Positions 54,800 through 63,831 of a stretch of DNA of 64,000 nucleotides are shown in pieces (the first letter of the stretch is position 1; each line of letters starts with the position of its first letter). Both the position numbers and the translations under genes were made by a program. The DNA comes from Locusta migratoria. Taxonomy: Eukaryota; Arthropoda; Insecta; Orthoptera; Acrididae. Under the pieces are notes generated by a model that saw only the letters and a program-made list of their open reading frames with translations, was not told where the DNA came from and made no database searches. Location: positions 786,637,390 to 786,701,389 of the forward strand of contig CM048745.1 in the NCBI GenBank assembly GCA_026315105.1. Reading direction: 5' to 3'.

Positions 54800-54890
54800 A
54801 GTTTAAAAAACTTCCAGTCGGTCTCGAACCCACTACCTACGACCGCGCAATGCGATGCCGCTAACTTCACGGCTGTTCTTGTTAGGTAGA
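54800..54890 (-). repeat. tRNA-like relic
   Basis: The minus strand has GCCGTGAAGTTAGCGGCATC and GTGGGTTCGAGACCGACTGG (B box). Acceptor arms do not pair. Family uncertain. Confidence 0.45.
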
Positions 54891-55504
54891 GAATAGTGAC
54901 TTTATTATTATTTGTGATCGGATCTTATGAAGGCTTTTACAGTTGAATGACCTTTAATTTATAGTTATAAGATAGTTTACCAAATATAACGTGTTTTTGA
55001 TGAATCTTCAATGCGCCAAAAACAAATATGAAGGGCAGATTTTGGCTTCATGGACGATTTACGCATGCGCAAGTCAAGGTGCGCAGTAGCTCAATTGCTT
55101 CTGGGCCATTCGTGCGTAACCGCCAGAGCTCGAGTAGCCAGGAGCTGGTGTCTCTACCAGCTCCAAGACCAATGTTAAAAGCGGCGTTTCCCGTTGCCCC
55201 TTCCCTGCCGCGGGAGTGCCCATATGTTGCCTTCAGGGGGTTCAGAAGAGAATTTGAACCACAGCCACGCATGCGCATTGCAACGCTGCGGCCTCTGCCG
55301 CCTATACAAAGCTGCCGCGCAGCGACTCGTATACGTGCAGTCTCCGCGACGTAAAACGTTTCTCATGCGATAAAAATACTTTGAATGTGCATATAAAATT
55401 ATCTGATACAACAACGAAACGAAGAGTGATTTTTTCAATTTTTTTTATTTATTTACTTTTTTCATGACGAGCTTTTTCCCGGGTGTTCACTGAATGTGAG
55501 AACA
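54891..55504. other. No gene recognised; moderately GC-rich 55020-55350
   Basis: A 108-codon frame at 55028-55354 is overlapped by comparable minus-strand frames and has no domain. CpG is frequent between 55050 and 55340. Possibly part of an unrecognised repeat. Confidence 0.35.
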
Positions 55505-55545
55505 CATAGGACGCTAAGGACTGATGACCAGATTTACAAACATTT
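55505..55545 (+). repeat. SINE A/C 3' end remnant
   Basis: Only GGACTGATGACC and TTTACAAACATTTGAACG remain, with the middle deleted. Confidence 0.6.
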
Positions 55546-55631
55546 GAACGTTTTAAATCTATCCCACGTCGCCGATATGAGCGAGGGAAAATTTCGCTTA
55601 TCTTTGTGGATGTTCTGAGAATTGTTAAGTT

Positions 55632-55830
55632 GGCTGCCGCGGCGGATTAGCCGTACGTACTGGAGCTCCGTGCTGCGGAGCGCGCGGCCGTCCACCGTCG
55701 GGGGTTCGAATCCCCTCTTGGGCATGGATGTTTGCGTTGTCCTTACATTAGTTTACCTTAGTTTAAGTAGTTTGTAAGCTGCGGATTGATGACCACGCAG
55801 TTAAGTCCGATAGATTTACAAACATTTGAA
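55632..55830 (+). repeat. SINE C, complete
   Basis: GGCTGCCGCGGCGGATTAGC head, B box GGGGGTTCGAATCCCC (55700-55715), GGATGTTTGCGTTGTCCTTA, GTTTAAGTAGTTTGTAAGCT, GATTGATGACCACGCAG, end TTTACAAACATTTGAA. No clear TSD. Confidence 0.88.
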
Positions 55831-55984
55831 GATTTGTATGTTTGCTGCAAAAGTATCGTTTCGCTGTCAATTTCAAGTGCAAACCTTCTGATGTTCTCAT
55901 TACTGTTTCTCCAGAAGTCTAGAAGAACGTCGCCTTCAGTCATTAGCATCAGCGTTCCCGACAAATCGTTGTAACTGTCGCATG

Positions 55985-56260
55985 TTGATAAAACTTACCA
56001 ATAACAAACCTAGCACCCCGCCTCTGAAATTCTTCTATTTGTTCCTTTAAACCGTCCTGGTGACGATCCTAAAAAATGAAGGAATAACAAGAATAATTCC
56101 CACAAGCGTTCTATACGCGATCTCCTCATTAGACGAACCACATCCCCGCAACATTCATCCAATAATCCGATGTTGACCATCCCATCAATTGTCCTTATCT
56201 GCTCGTTCCATTTCATATCGCTATCCAGCGTTAGGTGTACTTGTTTAATCGACGCACTTC
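55985..56260 (-). mobile_element. CR1/jockey-like LINE scrap
   Basis: The minus strand preserves DMKWNEQIRTIDGMVNIG (about 56216-56160, compare DMKWNEHVRTVVSKAN at 9.7 kb), then decayed sequence equivalent to the KTLVRPxLEY and AVQRRA blocks, to about 55985. Both ends lost. Confidence 0.7.
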
Positions 56261-56500
56261 TGTCAACAACTGTAATGTGGTTTCAACTGGGAAAACTATT
56301 TCTCTTACGGCTGAGTCAGCGAAAATATCAATTTTCATTACATTGGTGTGTAATCTGTTTCTCGAACATGTCCGAAAGAACAGACACCGCACCAATACAA
56401 TAAGTATTTGTACGTGAATATGGCGTAAGCTTCATTATTTCACCGCAGATGCGATCATACGTTGGACCTCGCATGGGAATCCGTAATGGCGAGTGTAAGA

Positions 56501-56699
56501 AAATGTTCAAATGTTTGTAGAACTTATGGGACTTAACTACGGGGTCATCAGTCCCGAAGCTTACAAACTACTTATGAACTAGCTAAGACTAAGGACGGCA
56601 CAAATATCCATGCCCGAGGGGGGATTCGCACCCCCGACCGTAGTGGCCGTGCAGACCGTGACTGGAGCGCCTCAGTCTCCTCGGCCACCGCGGCCGGCC
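56501..56699 (-). repeat. SINE A, complete
   Basis: Minus-strand copy from CGGCCGGCCGCGGTGGCCGA to the ACATTTGAACATTTT end; the B box region shows GGGGTGCGAATCCCC (one change). No perfect TSD: the right flank is a LINE tail, the left is unassigned. Confidence 0.9.
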
Positions 56700-56700
56700 G

Positions 56701-56808
56701 TTATTAGAGAATGGGACGGTAGAGGAAGGTTATGAAAGTGGTTAATGAACCCTCTGCCAGGCACTTAAATGCGACTTGCAGAGTATCTATGTAGATATAT
56801 ATGTAGAG
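56701..56808 (+). mobile_element. LINE 3'-tail fragment
   Basis: Last ~105 bp of the GTAGATG-tailed LINE family: TTATTAGAGAATGGGACGGT, CCTCTGCCAGGCACTTAAAT, GACTTGCAGAGTATCTATGT and a TATATATGTAGA end. Cut by the SINE at its 5' side. Confidence 0.85.
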
Positions 56809-56850
56809 ACCCGTGTTCGACTCCCGGCCCGGCTCACATTTTCACTTGTC
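56809..56850 (+). repeat. tRNA 3'-half-like relic
   Basis: GACCCGTGTTCGACTCCCGG then CCCGGCTCACATTTTC: a T arm and E-like downstream sequence only. Confidence 0.45.
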
Positions 56851-57625
56851 GCCATTTTTTAATTTCAATGCCCAAATGCAGCCACTGTCTTTCTTTCCTA
56901 ACCCTTCCCTCCCATCCTTTATCAATAATTTGAAACAGTTAATGTAATGCATTCTTGTCAGTGGGTATGAAAATATTAAAATGGAAACTAACTTTATCAT
57001 AAAATCATAAGAAAATAATTAAGGGAAACTAGACGTAAGGAAGATCCCGATTAACGTAAATTCGCCGCAATGCAAAGGATTCACTCTGGAGTACAAATGT
57101 GTGCAAACCACGGCAACAGAATCTGCTAACCTTAACCTCCCGGTATTAAGCACAGTGTCGTAGTTCCGCATCCGACACCCGACGCCGCAGCCGGGACACA
57201 GGAAGCGTGGAACAGCCAGCTCCGCAGTAATCCGGAAAACGAAGCATAAGGAGCGGGAGTAAACGATTTGGGGCGCGTTTTTCCCGTATCCGCTGTGCAA
57301 ATGTCTCGCGCCGTCGTAAAGTGGCGATGTGAATAATTCTGGCTGAGGTCCCTCGCGCTTTACAGCCCATAAATGTTCAGCCGGGGGGCGCCGACAGCTG
57401 CGAGGACGCGGGGAAGCATTCAGTGGGGAGCCGGCGTAGAGCCCTGCCGGCTGCCGCAGCTTCCGCCCGCGGGCCACAGCCAGAGCCGCCGATGGAAAGA
57501 TAACAGCGAGGCCGCTCATTAAACGCTGATGAAACACGAGCCGGCCGGTTATAATCCATAAAAATACCGGCGGCGGCGGCCGCGGAGGGGGGCAAGCGGC
57601 CGGCAGACAGCCAGATTAAATCGCT
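56851..57625. other. GC/CpG-rich island (about 57130-57610), no gene assigned
   Basis: Many retained CpG sites in an otherwise AT-rich window, with GCCGCAGCCGGGACACAGGA, a run of CGG units near 57569-57585 and AT-rich islets (TTATAATCCATAAAAATACC at 57549-57568). A 172-codon minus-strand frame (57537-57019) overlaps others and has no recognised domain. Retained CpG suggests it has not been heavily methylated, as at a promoter, or that it is a young GC-rich repeat. The TTAA transposon begins at its edge. Confidence 0.45.
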
Positions 57626-57984
57626 TTAAGGGGACCAAGCCGTGGTTCAGGGAGAAAAAAAAAAAAAATAGATTTTCTGTTTTCATCATATTTCGATAGA
57701 TTAAGGTTTTATTTAAGTACTCTGAAGAGGATTTTGCTGAAAAAAAAATAATAAAAAAAATATAAATAAATAAATAATTAAAAAAATTCGAGCATTTAAA
57801 GAGCATTTTCCTATCACGCTCACTTTCTGTCTCCCACGTTTCTGCATATATTTTAGATCTTTATATCCCCTACATTGCACGCTAGGGATTTTTTTTTACT
57901 CCCGAGCGTGTTGGCTATCACTGGAATGCATCCGTCTGTCTTATTTTGTTTCTGCTATTACTAAAGAACGAGCTTTCAAAGCCG

Positions 57985-58062
57985 GCTGCCGGCCGCGGTA
58001 GCCGAGGGTTTGTAAGTTACGGACTGATGATCCCGCAGTTAAGTCCCTTAAGCTTTACAACC
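57985..58062 (+). repeat. SINE A with large internal deletion
   Basis: GCCGGCCGCGGTAGCCGAGG joins directly to GTTTGTAAGTTACGGACTGA and ends TTAAGCTTTACAACCTTTG. The tRNA B box and first body half are deleted. Confidence 0.8.
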
Positions 58063-58130
58063 TTTGTAATATTTTGAAACGTAAAGGCGTTGTCAAGAAA
58101 CGACAATTTGTAAGAAACCAGTTTAGAGAG

Positions 58131-58737
58131 AATGAAGCCGGCCGCGGTGGCCGAGGGGACTGAGGCGCTGCAGTCACGGTCTGCACGGCAACTACGGTCG
58201 GGGGTTCGAATCCCCCCTCGGGCATGGATATTTGTGCCGTCCTAGTTCGTAAGTAGTTCATAAGTAGTTTGTAAGTTTAGGGACTGATGACCCCATAGTT
58301 AAGTCCCATAAGCTATACAAACATTTGAAACTCTGAGAGAATGAAACTTTCACTCTGCAGCGAAGTGTGCGCTGATATGAAACTTCCTGGCAGACTAAAA
58401 ATTGTGTGCCGAAACCGGGACTCGAACCTGGGACCTTCCCATTCGCGGGCAAGCGCAGAGTGAAAGTTTCATTCTGGAAACATCCCTTAGGCTGTGGCTA
58501 AGCCATGTCCCCACCATATCCTTTCTTCCAGGAGTGCTAGTCTTGCATGGTTCTCAGGAGAGCTTCTGTGAAGTTTGGAAAGTAGGAGGCGAGCTACTGG
58601 CGGAAGTAAAGTTGTAGGGTGGCATCGTGAGTTGTGTCGGGATAGCACAGTCGGTAGTGCGCTTGCCCGTGAAAGTCAAAGGTCCCAGGTTCGCGTTCCG
58701 GTTCCGGCACACAATTGTAATCTGCCAGGAAGTTTCA
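58131..58737 (+). repeat. tRNA-derived palindromic repeat B, with SINE A nested at its edge (TSD)
   Basis: Bounded by AGTTTAGAGAG (58120-58130 and 58738-58748). First half inverted (AATGAA, then after the SINE ACTTTCACTCTGCAGCG, ACTTCCTGGCAGACTAAAAA, GGGACTCGAACCTGGGACC), then the non-tRNA part (58457-58620) and a plus tRNA-like unit with A box GATAGCACAGTCGGTAGTGC and a damaged B box AGGTTCGCGTTCCGG. Without the SINE it is about 400 bp. Confidence 0.88.
58137..58334 (+). repeat. SINE A inside repeat B (TSD)
   Basis: Flanked by GAGAGAATGAA (58126-58136 and 58335-58345); the duplication spans the border between B and its host. Complete copy with B box GGGGGTTCGAATCCCCCC (58199-58216). Confidence 0.95.
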
Positions 58738-58879
58738 AGTTTAGAGAGCATTCTATACAAGATGTTATGTCGCCTGACAACTATGTTTCTAAATGTAATT
58801 CTTGAAGTAGAGCGTCATCAAATAAGCTCTCACCATTACAAGTTACAATCAATTTGATGTGATAAGGGGTGCAGTAACA

Positions 58880-59030
58880 TTATTTCCTAAATTTGTACTA
58901 TGTAGACAGTGTGGTGAGTCACAGGTAGTGAAAATTCGTGACAGTGCCACTGGGAGAAAAAGGTCTAGGAATTGCTTTGCATTTAATTTGCACTAAATGG
59001 TCAGCTGCGATTTCATTTGTGGGATCATTT
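58880..59030 (+). pseudogene. Kolobok/Mutator-like transposase, zinc-binding N-terminal fragment
   Basis: One frame reads FPKFVLCRQCGESQVVKIRD and SATGRK. A one-base shift then continues KGLGIALHLICTKWSAAISF. A CxxC pair followed by a GLxxxLxLxC turn and an aromatic SF is the start of a Mutator-like transposase domain that I associate with Kolobok-type elements; the final Cys of the second CxxC is Trp here. It lies upstream of, and in the same orientation as, the C-terminal piece at 60277-60745. Probably part of the TTAA element enclosing it. Confidence 0.5.
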
Positions 59031-59148
59031 ATAGAACGCGACTCCACCCGTCAGCTTCGGCCCGTGACGTCATAGCAGGGCGTTAGTTTTCAGGTGCGTG
59101 CGTGTTTGTGGAAGGCGTGAGTAATTATGTGGTGGTTGAGTTAAAGCC

Positions 59149-59276
59149 GCGGCGGATTAGCTGTGCGTGGGTGTTTGTGTTGTCCTTAGATTAGTTTACC
59201 TTAGCTTAAGTAGTTTGTAAGCTACGGTCTAATAATGCAGTAGTTGAGTCCCATAGATTTACAAAAATTTGAATTT
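59149..59276 (+). repeat. SINE C, tRNA region deleted
   Basis: GCCGCGGCGGATTAGCTGTG jumps to GTGGGTGTTTGTGTTGTCC (B box lost), then GCTTAAGTAGTTTGTAAGCT and TTTACAAAAATTTGAA with a T-rich tail. Confidence 0.8.
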
Positions 59277-60027
59277 TTTTTTTCTTTTTTAGCTGAGTTG
59301 AAGACGACAGTTTGTTTACAAACAGAACAGATTATGGAGTAATATTTTGTGTTTAAAAAGTGATCTGCAGCTTCCCTCTGATGGCAAGATATAGATTAAC
59401 AGAGAGGTTATTTTTCGCATGTGAGCGCCGAAGGTGATCCATGATACATACTGTTATCTGAAATTTACGAGGATAGCTACAGATTATGGATTATCTACAA
59501 CAAAGAAGTATTAAGATATCCCGTATTCGGATTTTCCGTCATGTTGATGACGTCATGAGTTAAAGTAGACGGTTGGAATCGCGTCGTAAAATATTGCCCA
59601 TTTATGAGTTCTTAAAAACCAGATTCAAGTGGCCCTTGTGAAATCAATACTAGATTATTTTTGACTGATTCTTCCGTATCTTCTTGGTAGAACATAATGA
59701 AATAAATTAAAAATTTTGTGTGTGTTCTAAAAGTTTATTTTTGCTTACTTAACCGGTTTTCGGCTTATTAGGCCATCTTCAGAGTATTTACTGCTGTGTC
59801 AAGGAGGTTACATTGTTTAGATACAGTATGGGAAGAGATGACAAATGACTCCACTTAGATCGACATACATAGTATAACACTTCTTTGACATTGTGTTATT
59901 ACAGTTATCAACTTAAAAACTAAGCAGTAATACAAGAATACTTAATGTATGGAGGATAAAACAAGGAATAAATTTGAATATAACCTGGGAACTGAGACTA
60001 CCTACTATTACAAACAAACTGATAATG

Positions 60028-60076
<49 letters not shown>

Positions 60077-60276
60077 CTTGTTCATAATTCTGCACTATAA
60101 TTATAGATGGTGTTACATATGACAGTTGTAAGGCCAGGTTTGGAGTGGAATCAAGAACTTAAAATGAATAGTAACTGCATTAGATTAAACTAAACAAACC
60201 TGTCTAATGAATTTAATATTCTAAAAATTCAGGTAGATAAAAATGAATATTATGTTGTAAGCTACTAGGTTAGTTT
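59277..60276. other. No gene; transposon interior with a pLTR-like hairpin and (TA)n
   Basis: 59700-59800 carries TAACCGGTTTTCGGCTTATT and AGGCCATCTTCAGAG (minus-strand hairpin plus GAAAACC at 59757-59783). A (TA)n run lies at 60031-60071. The rest is AT-rich and unassigned. Confidence 0.45.
60031..60071 (+). repeat. (TA)n microsatellite
   Basis: About 20 AT units. Confidence 0.95.
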
Positions 60277-60745
60277 ATGCCATACGATCCATTGGGAAGA
60301 GAATCTTATTCTCACCAGCATTCTCTTCCTGGTGCTGTTATTACAGCAATTAAACCTATTTTCAGAGACTTGGTTCATCCTGACCAAAGGAAATGTCTGC
60401 ATGGGCAGTCACAGAGCCCCAATGAATGTTTCAACAGTATAATTTGGAACCGCCTTCCTAAAACTGTATTTGTAGGCATGCATACAACGAAAAACAGGAG
60501 TTCTTGATGCTGTTATTACATTTAATTGTGGTAATATTGGAAAGTTTTGGGTATTGAAAAAACTGGGAATTAATCCATGTGGAAATAAGATCACGGGGCT
60601 GCAACATTGCGATAAAATGAGGATAGCCGATGCAGACCAGTCTACATCTAATATGGACAGGAAAGCAAGAAAAACATCCAGGAAGCTGAAAAGGAAGCTG
60701 GAAGACCTGCCAGAGGCGAAAGAAGGGTCATAATATGCAGCGGGA
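60277..60745 (+). pseudogene. Kolobok/Mutator-like transposase, C-terminal fragment
   Basis: Frame 1 (to 60507) has SLPGAVITAIKPIFRDLVHP, then RKCLHGQSQSPNECFNSIIW and RLPKTVFVGMHTT. After a one-base shift the protein continues GVLDAVITFNCGNIGKFWVL, KKLGINPCGNKITGLQHCDK and MRIADADQ. A basic tail RKARKTSRKLKRKLEDLPEA follows, then a stop and YAAGQL to a second stop. A CLHGxxQxxNExxNxxIW block followed by a Lys/Arg-rich end is characteristic of transposases annotated with a Mutator-like domain, which I link to Kolobok elements; the name is from memory, not a search. The catalytic middle between this and 59030 is missing. Confidence 0.6.
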
Positions 60746-61097
60746 CAGTTATAATTAACTGGAAGTAACAAATTTCAAAAGTTTTTTTCTTTAAAGTCCC
60801 TTTCCCACAAACTAAAATGTTCAGTACATATGCCCCATTACATCAGAAACTATCATAGAGGAAGTTCACAAAAAATATTTTCTGCAGAAAAAACTTAATA
60901 TTTTTTTAATAAATTTAAAAAAGTATTACTTAAAAACTACAAAGTGGATAAAGTAGATTTTAATACAGTTCACTCTATTATCATCATCTAACATACAGTA
61001 AAAATATTAGGGTCCTACATCAAATAGTTTTTTCTCAGAAATGCGTCAAATACTTCCCTAAATTAACATGGGATTAGATAGGCAGTGTGTGGTCCCT
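60746..61097. other. Transposon 3' non-coding part
   Basis: AT-rich sequence between the transposase stop and the right TIR; no separate feature seen. Confidence 0.5.
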
Positions 61098-61308
61098 TTA
61101 AGCGCATCGAGAGGTAAAAACCCGTCTCTAAATAACTATTTCCTTTTACTGTATTAACTTGTACATCTCTCAATCCTAAACAGTAATGTGTATACAAATT
61201 CGATTAAGGACAGCAGTCAAATGTCAAAATTCTTTTCTATTGCAGGTCCATATAGATTTTACCTATTATACAGTATCAGTCCTAAAGCAATATATATATT
61301 CATGTACT

Positions 61309-61425
61309 GCCGCGCGGTCTGAGGCGCCACGTCCCGGATGGCGTGGCCGCTCCCGCCGCAGGTTCGAGTCCTCCTTGGAGCATGGGTGTGTGTTTGTTAT
61401 CCATAGCATAAGTCAATTTAAGTAC
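61309..61425 (+). repeat. SINE C, 3'-truncated
   Basis: Head GCCGCGCGGTCTGAGGCGCC, B box CGCAGGTTCGAGTCCTCC (61357-61374), GAGCATGGGTGTGTGTTTGT; lost after CAATTTAAGTA. Head closest to the copy at 2391-2548. Confidence 0.7.
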
Positions 61426-61497
61426 CCACGACCAGAATCAGATCGGTCTCTCAGTAATACAAAAATCGAACTTTCAACATTCATATACAGGGTGGGA

Positions 61498-62403
61498 GGC
61501 AATTCCCGTTACAGACTTCTAGGACTTGCAGAGTTAGTGAGTACACAACATTTTGAATAGGATACGTATCGTTTCCGGTCCACTACGGTTGCAGTTTAGA
61601 TGATTACCTCATCCACTCCTACTTGAGGAATGTAATTAGGTGCGACCTAGTACAATTGCTGCAATCAATTTGAAAAGAATACTGAATCGTTCCGTTATTA
61701 CTTACTCGTTCTTATTACAAGTTTACACCATCTGGTTTGCATTAGTCGAGAACGACACGAACCCAGCATCGGTGGCACTTGCCGCAACGTACTGATGCAT
61801 TCCAACAGCGGCTCGATGTGGTGACCACCAACGTCGTTACACACATCTAACATATTCCGGTACACTCTCTCCATCACACCTGGTGTCTCTTCAGTGTCTT
61901 GTGCAGCGGCCAGAACTCGTTCCAGCAGATCCTCCTCTGTCTCTACAGGTGTGTCATAAATTAGGCTTTTCATACGACCCCACAAGAAGTAGTCGATAGG
62001 GGTTAAATCCGGCGATCGTGGCGACTACGCGGCTGGATCACCACGGCCTATCCATCTTTCACATAAAACGTCTGCCGAGATGTCTCGGTGCAGCCAGTGG
62101 AAAGTGAGGTGGTGCACCGTCATGCTGAAATCACATTTCCTGACGGACATTCAATGGCACATCTGCCAAGAACGGCTCCAATACGTGTCATACATAATCG
62201 TGTCTACCCTGATGCACACCGGGATAGGGAATTTTGAGACGTTGCCGTACATAAGCAGGCGTTGACGAGTTAAACATCTGAATTGAAACTGTCGTAGAAC
62301 GGAAGCGATACGTTTCCGGAGATGGGTTCCTATTCAAAATGTTATGTACTCACTAACACTCTACAAGTCCTAGCAGTTTTAACGGGAATTTCCGTGCACC
62401 CTG
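61498..62403 (-). mobile_element. Tc1/mariner-superfamily transposon, 906-bp deletion derivative with long TIRs
   Basis: Ends CAGGGTG (61498) and CACCCTG (62403) with TA on both sides (61496-61497, 62404-62405). TIRs extend about 80-110 bp: AATTCCCGTTACAGACTTCT and AGGACTTGCAGAGTTAGTGA at the left are mirrored at the right. The minus strand encodes the transposase C-terminus: SPDLTPIDYFLWGRMKSLIY, DTPVETEEDLLERVLAAAQD and TPGVMERVYRNMLDVCNDVG at 61985-61790. A SPDLTPxD motif holds the last Asp of the catalytic triad. The N-terminal DNA-binding and first catalytic regions are gone or unreadable. It could be moved in trans. Confidence 0.85.
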
Positions 62404-63831
62404 TATGAACAAGCATTTCGTGATAGATTTCTGAATGTGATGTGGTCCTTCACGTAGTATAACATCAAATAAATATGTGAACGCAAAAACCGAAGCACCG
62501 ATTTCTAATATGAATTATACAATGTGGTCAAAATTATACAAATGAAGATGGGCTTTGCCATATATAAGCGCGTAAAATTAAAAACGTAGAAGTTCTCATG
62601 TGTAAAGTTAAATTAAATGCCGACCCGCCACGAGAAGTTCAGGTCTAGATCGAGGGTCATCTAGCCGTAAAACATTTCAACAGAGGAATTCAAAATATCG
62701 CATTAACGAAATAACATTGTTTCTTGGAGTTATATAAATAGATGAACAGATAATTGAGTACTATTTTTCAATATTAAATATATAAAGAAGCGAATGAGGA
62801 ATAATTCGAGAGGGTCTTTGCCATAGATATACTAAAAATAGAAAAAAATCAAGTTTGTACGGAAGTGGTTAAATCTTGTATGGTTAAGGGAAGCGCAGCA
62901 TTTCATATCCGTAGAGGTTCCTAGACGACGATACGCCGCATAAGGTACTGCTTTAACGGTAAAATGGAACTAGGTCGACCATATTGTTAGCTGAGGCAAT
63001 CAAAATGTTGCGTCAACGGAATAACGTTGGTGTCGCTACTTCGCGTATTATTTGCTGTAGCTAAAAGACAATTTGAATGAATTCCTAATTTTTAATTACT
63101 TCTGAATAGCTACGACCTCCTCATTATGTCATTTTTTTCTTCCATTTTTCTTATTCTTTCTTCTAATATCGTTCAAATAAAAAGAAATTTACTGTTTCAG
63201 ATTGGAACTAAGAATCTAAATGCCACTAAATTACAATCGCATTAAAATTAGTTTCATTACTTTGTAAACAAAATTGGTCGAATTTTGACCGCAAGCAATA
63301 CTGGGATAATAAAAAGCAATTTCCTTACATGTGGAAGAGGTTCACTTGAGAACATCTTGTCCAATATGGCTGCTTTATTTTTGTGATGTTCGTAATTCTT
63401 ACGACAAATGTTATTTGAAACAAAATGTTCGGAAAATATACCGCAAAACTGTATAATTTGAGAAAAACTGGAACTGCGTTTTTCAGAGTGATTTTTAAAT
63501 GAACTGAACACTAAAATTCACGATTCAGACAATGGAGTGGGCGTTATGTATTACGTTTTATTACTTACTCTCTTGGAAAAATTATCAGAGAATAACTGGT
63601 AGTAGTTACAATGGCAAATCTAAAACTTTGAAGATAGTTCAAAATCATAATTTAAGTATGCACTATCTTTGGTAGATGACGTTAGGAACGACATATTTGG
63701 CGAGACTGCATTAGATTTGGTCAACGTCCGTGCTGCTGTGGATACATAGATTCCCGTCAGATCCCAAAGTTATGAACTGTCGGGGTTGGGTAACACTTGT
63801 GTGGGTAACTGTCTGGATCTGCCGAGCACTG
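62404..63831. other. No gene; AT-rich
   Basis: Frames up to 84 codons (63257-63511, minus) with AT-biased composition and no motif. No repeats recognised. Confidence 0.4.

Larger units (their letters stand above)
57630..61097 (+). mobile_element. Kolobok-like TTAA-target DNA transposon, decayed, with nested repeats
   Basis: Left end TTAA plus GGGGACCA (57626-57637); right end TGGTCCCT plus TTAA (61090-61101). The termini are inverted repeats matching at 7 of 8 bases, and TTAA is duplicated on both sides. Transposase remnants lie on the plus strand at about 58880-59030 and 60277-60745. Inside are a deleted SINE A (57985-58062), repeat B with SINE A (58131-58737), SINE C (59149-59276) and a pLTR-like piece (59700-59800). 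TTAA targets are known for piggyBac, Kolobok and a few others; the transposase fits a Mutator-like/Kolobok type better than piggyBac. The TIRs are short, so ends should be confirmed with other copies. Confidence 0.65.

Noticed and set aside
55028..55354. 108-codon plus-strand frame
   Set aside because: Overlapped by similar-length minus-strand frames in GC-rich sequence; no domain.
57019..57537. 172-codon minus-strand frame
   Set aside because: High-GC region with comparable frames in other phases; no recognised motif or start context. Kept only as part of the GC island.
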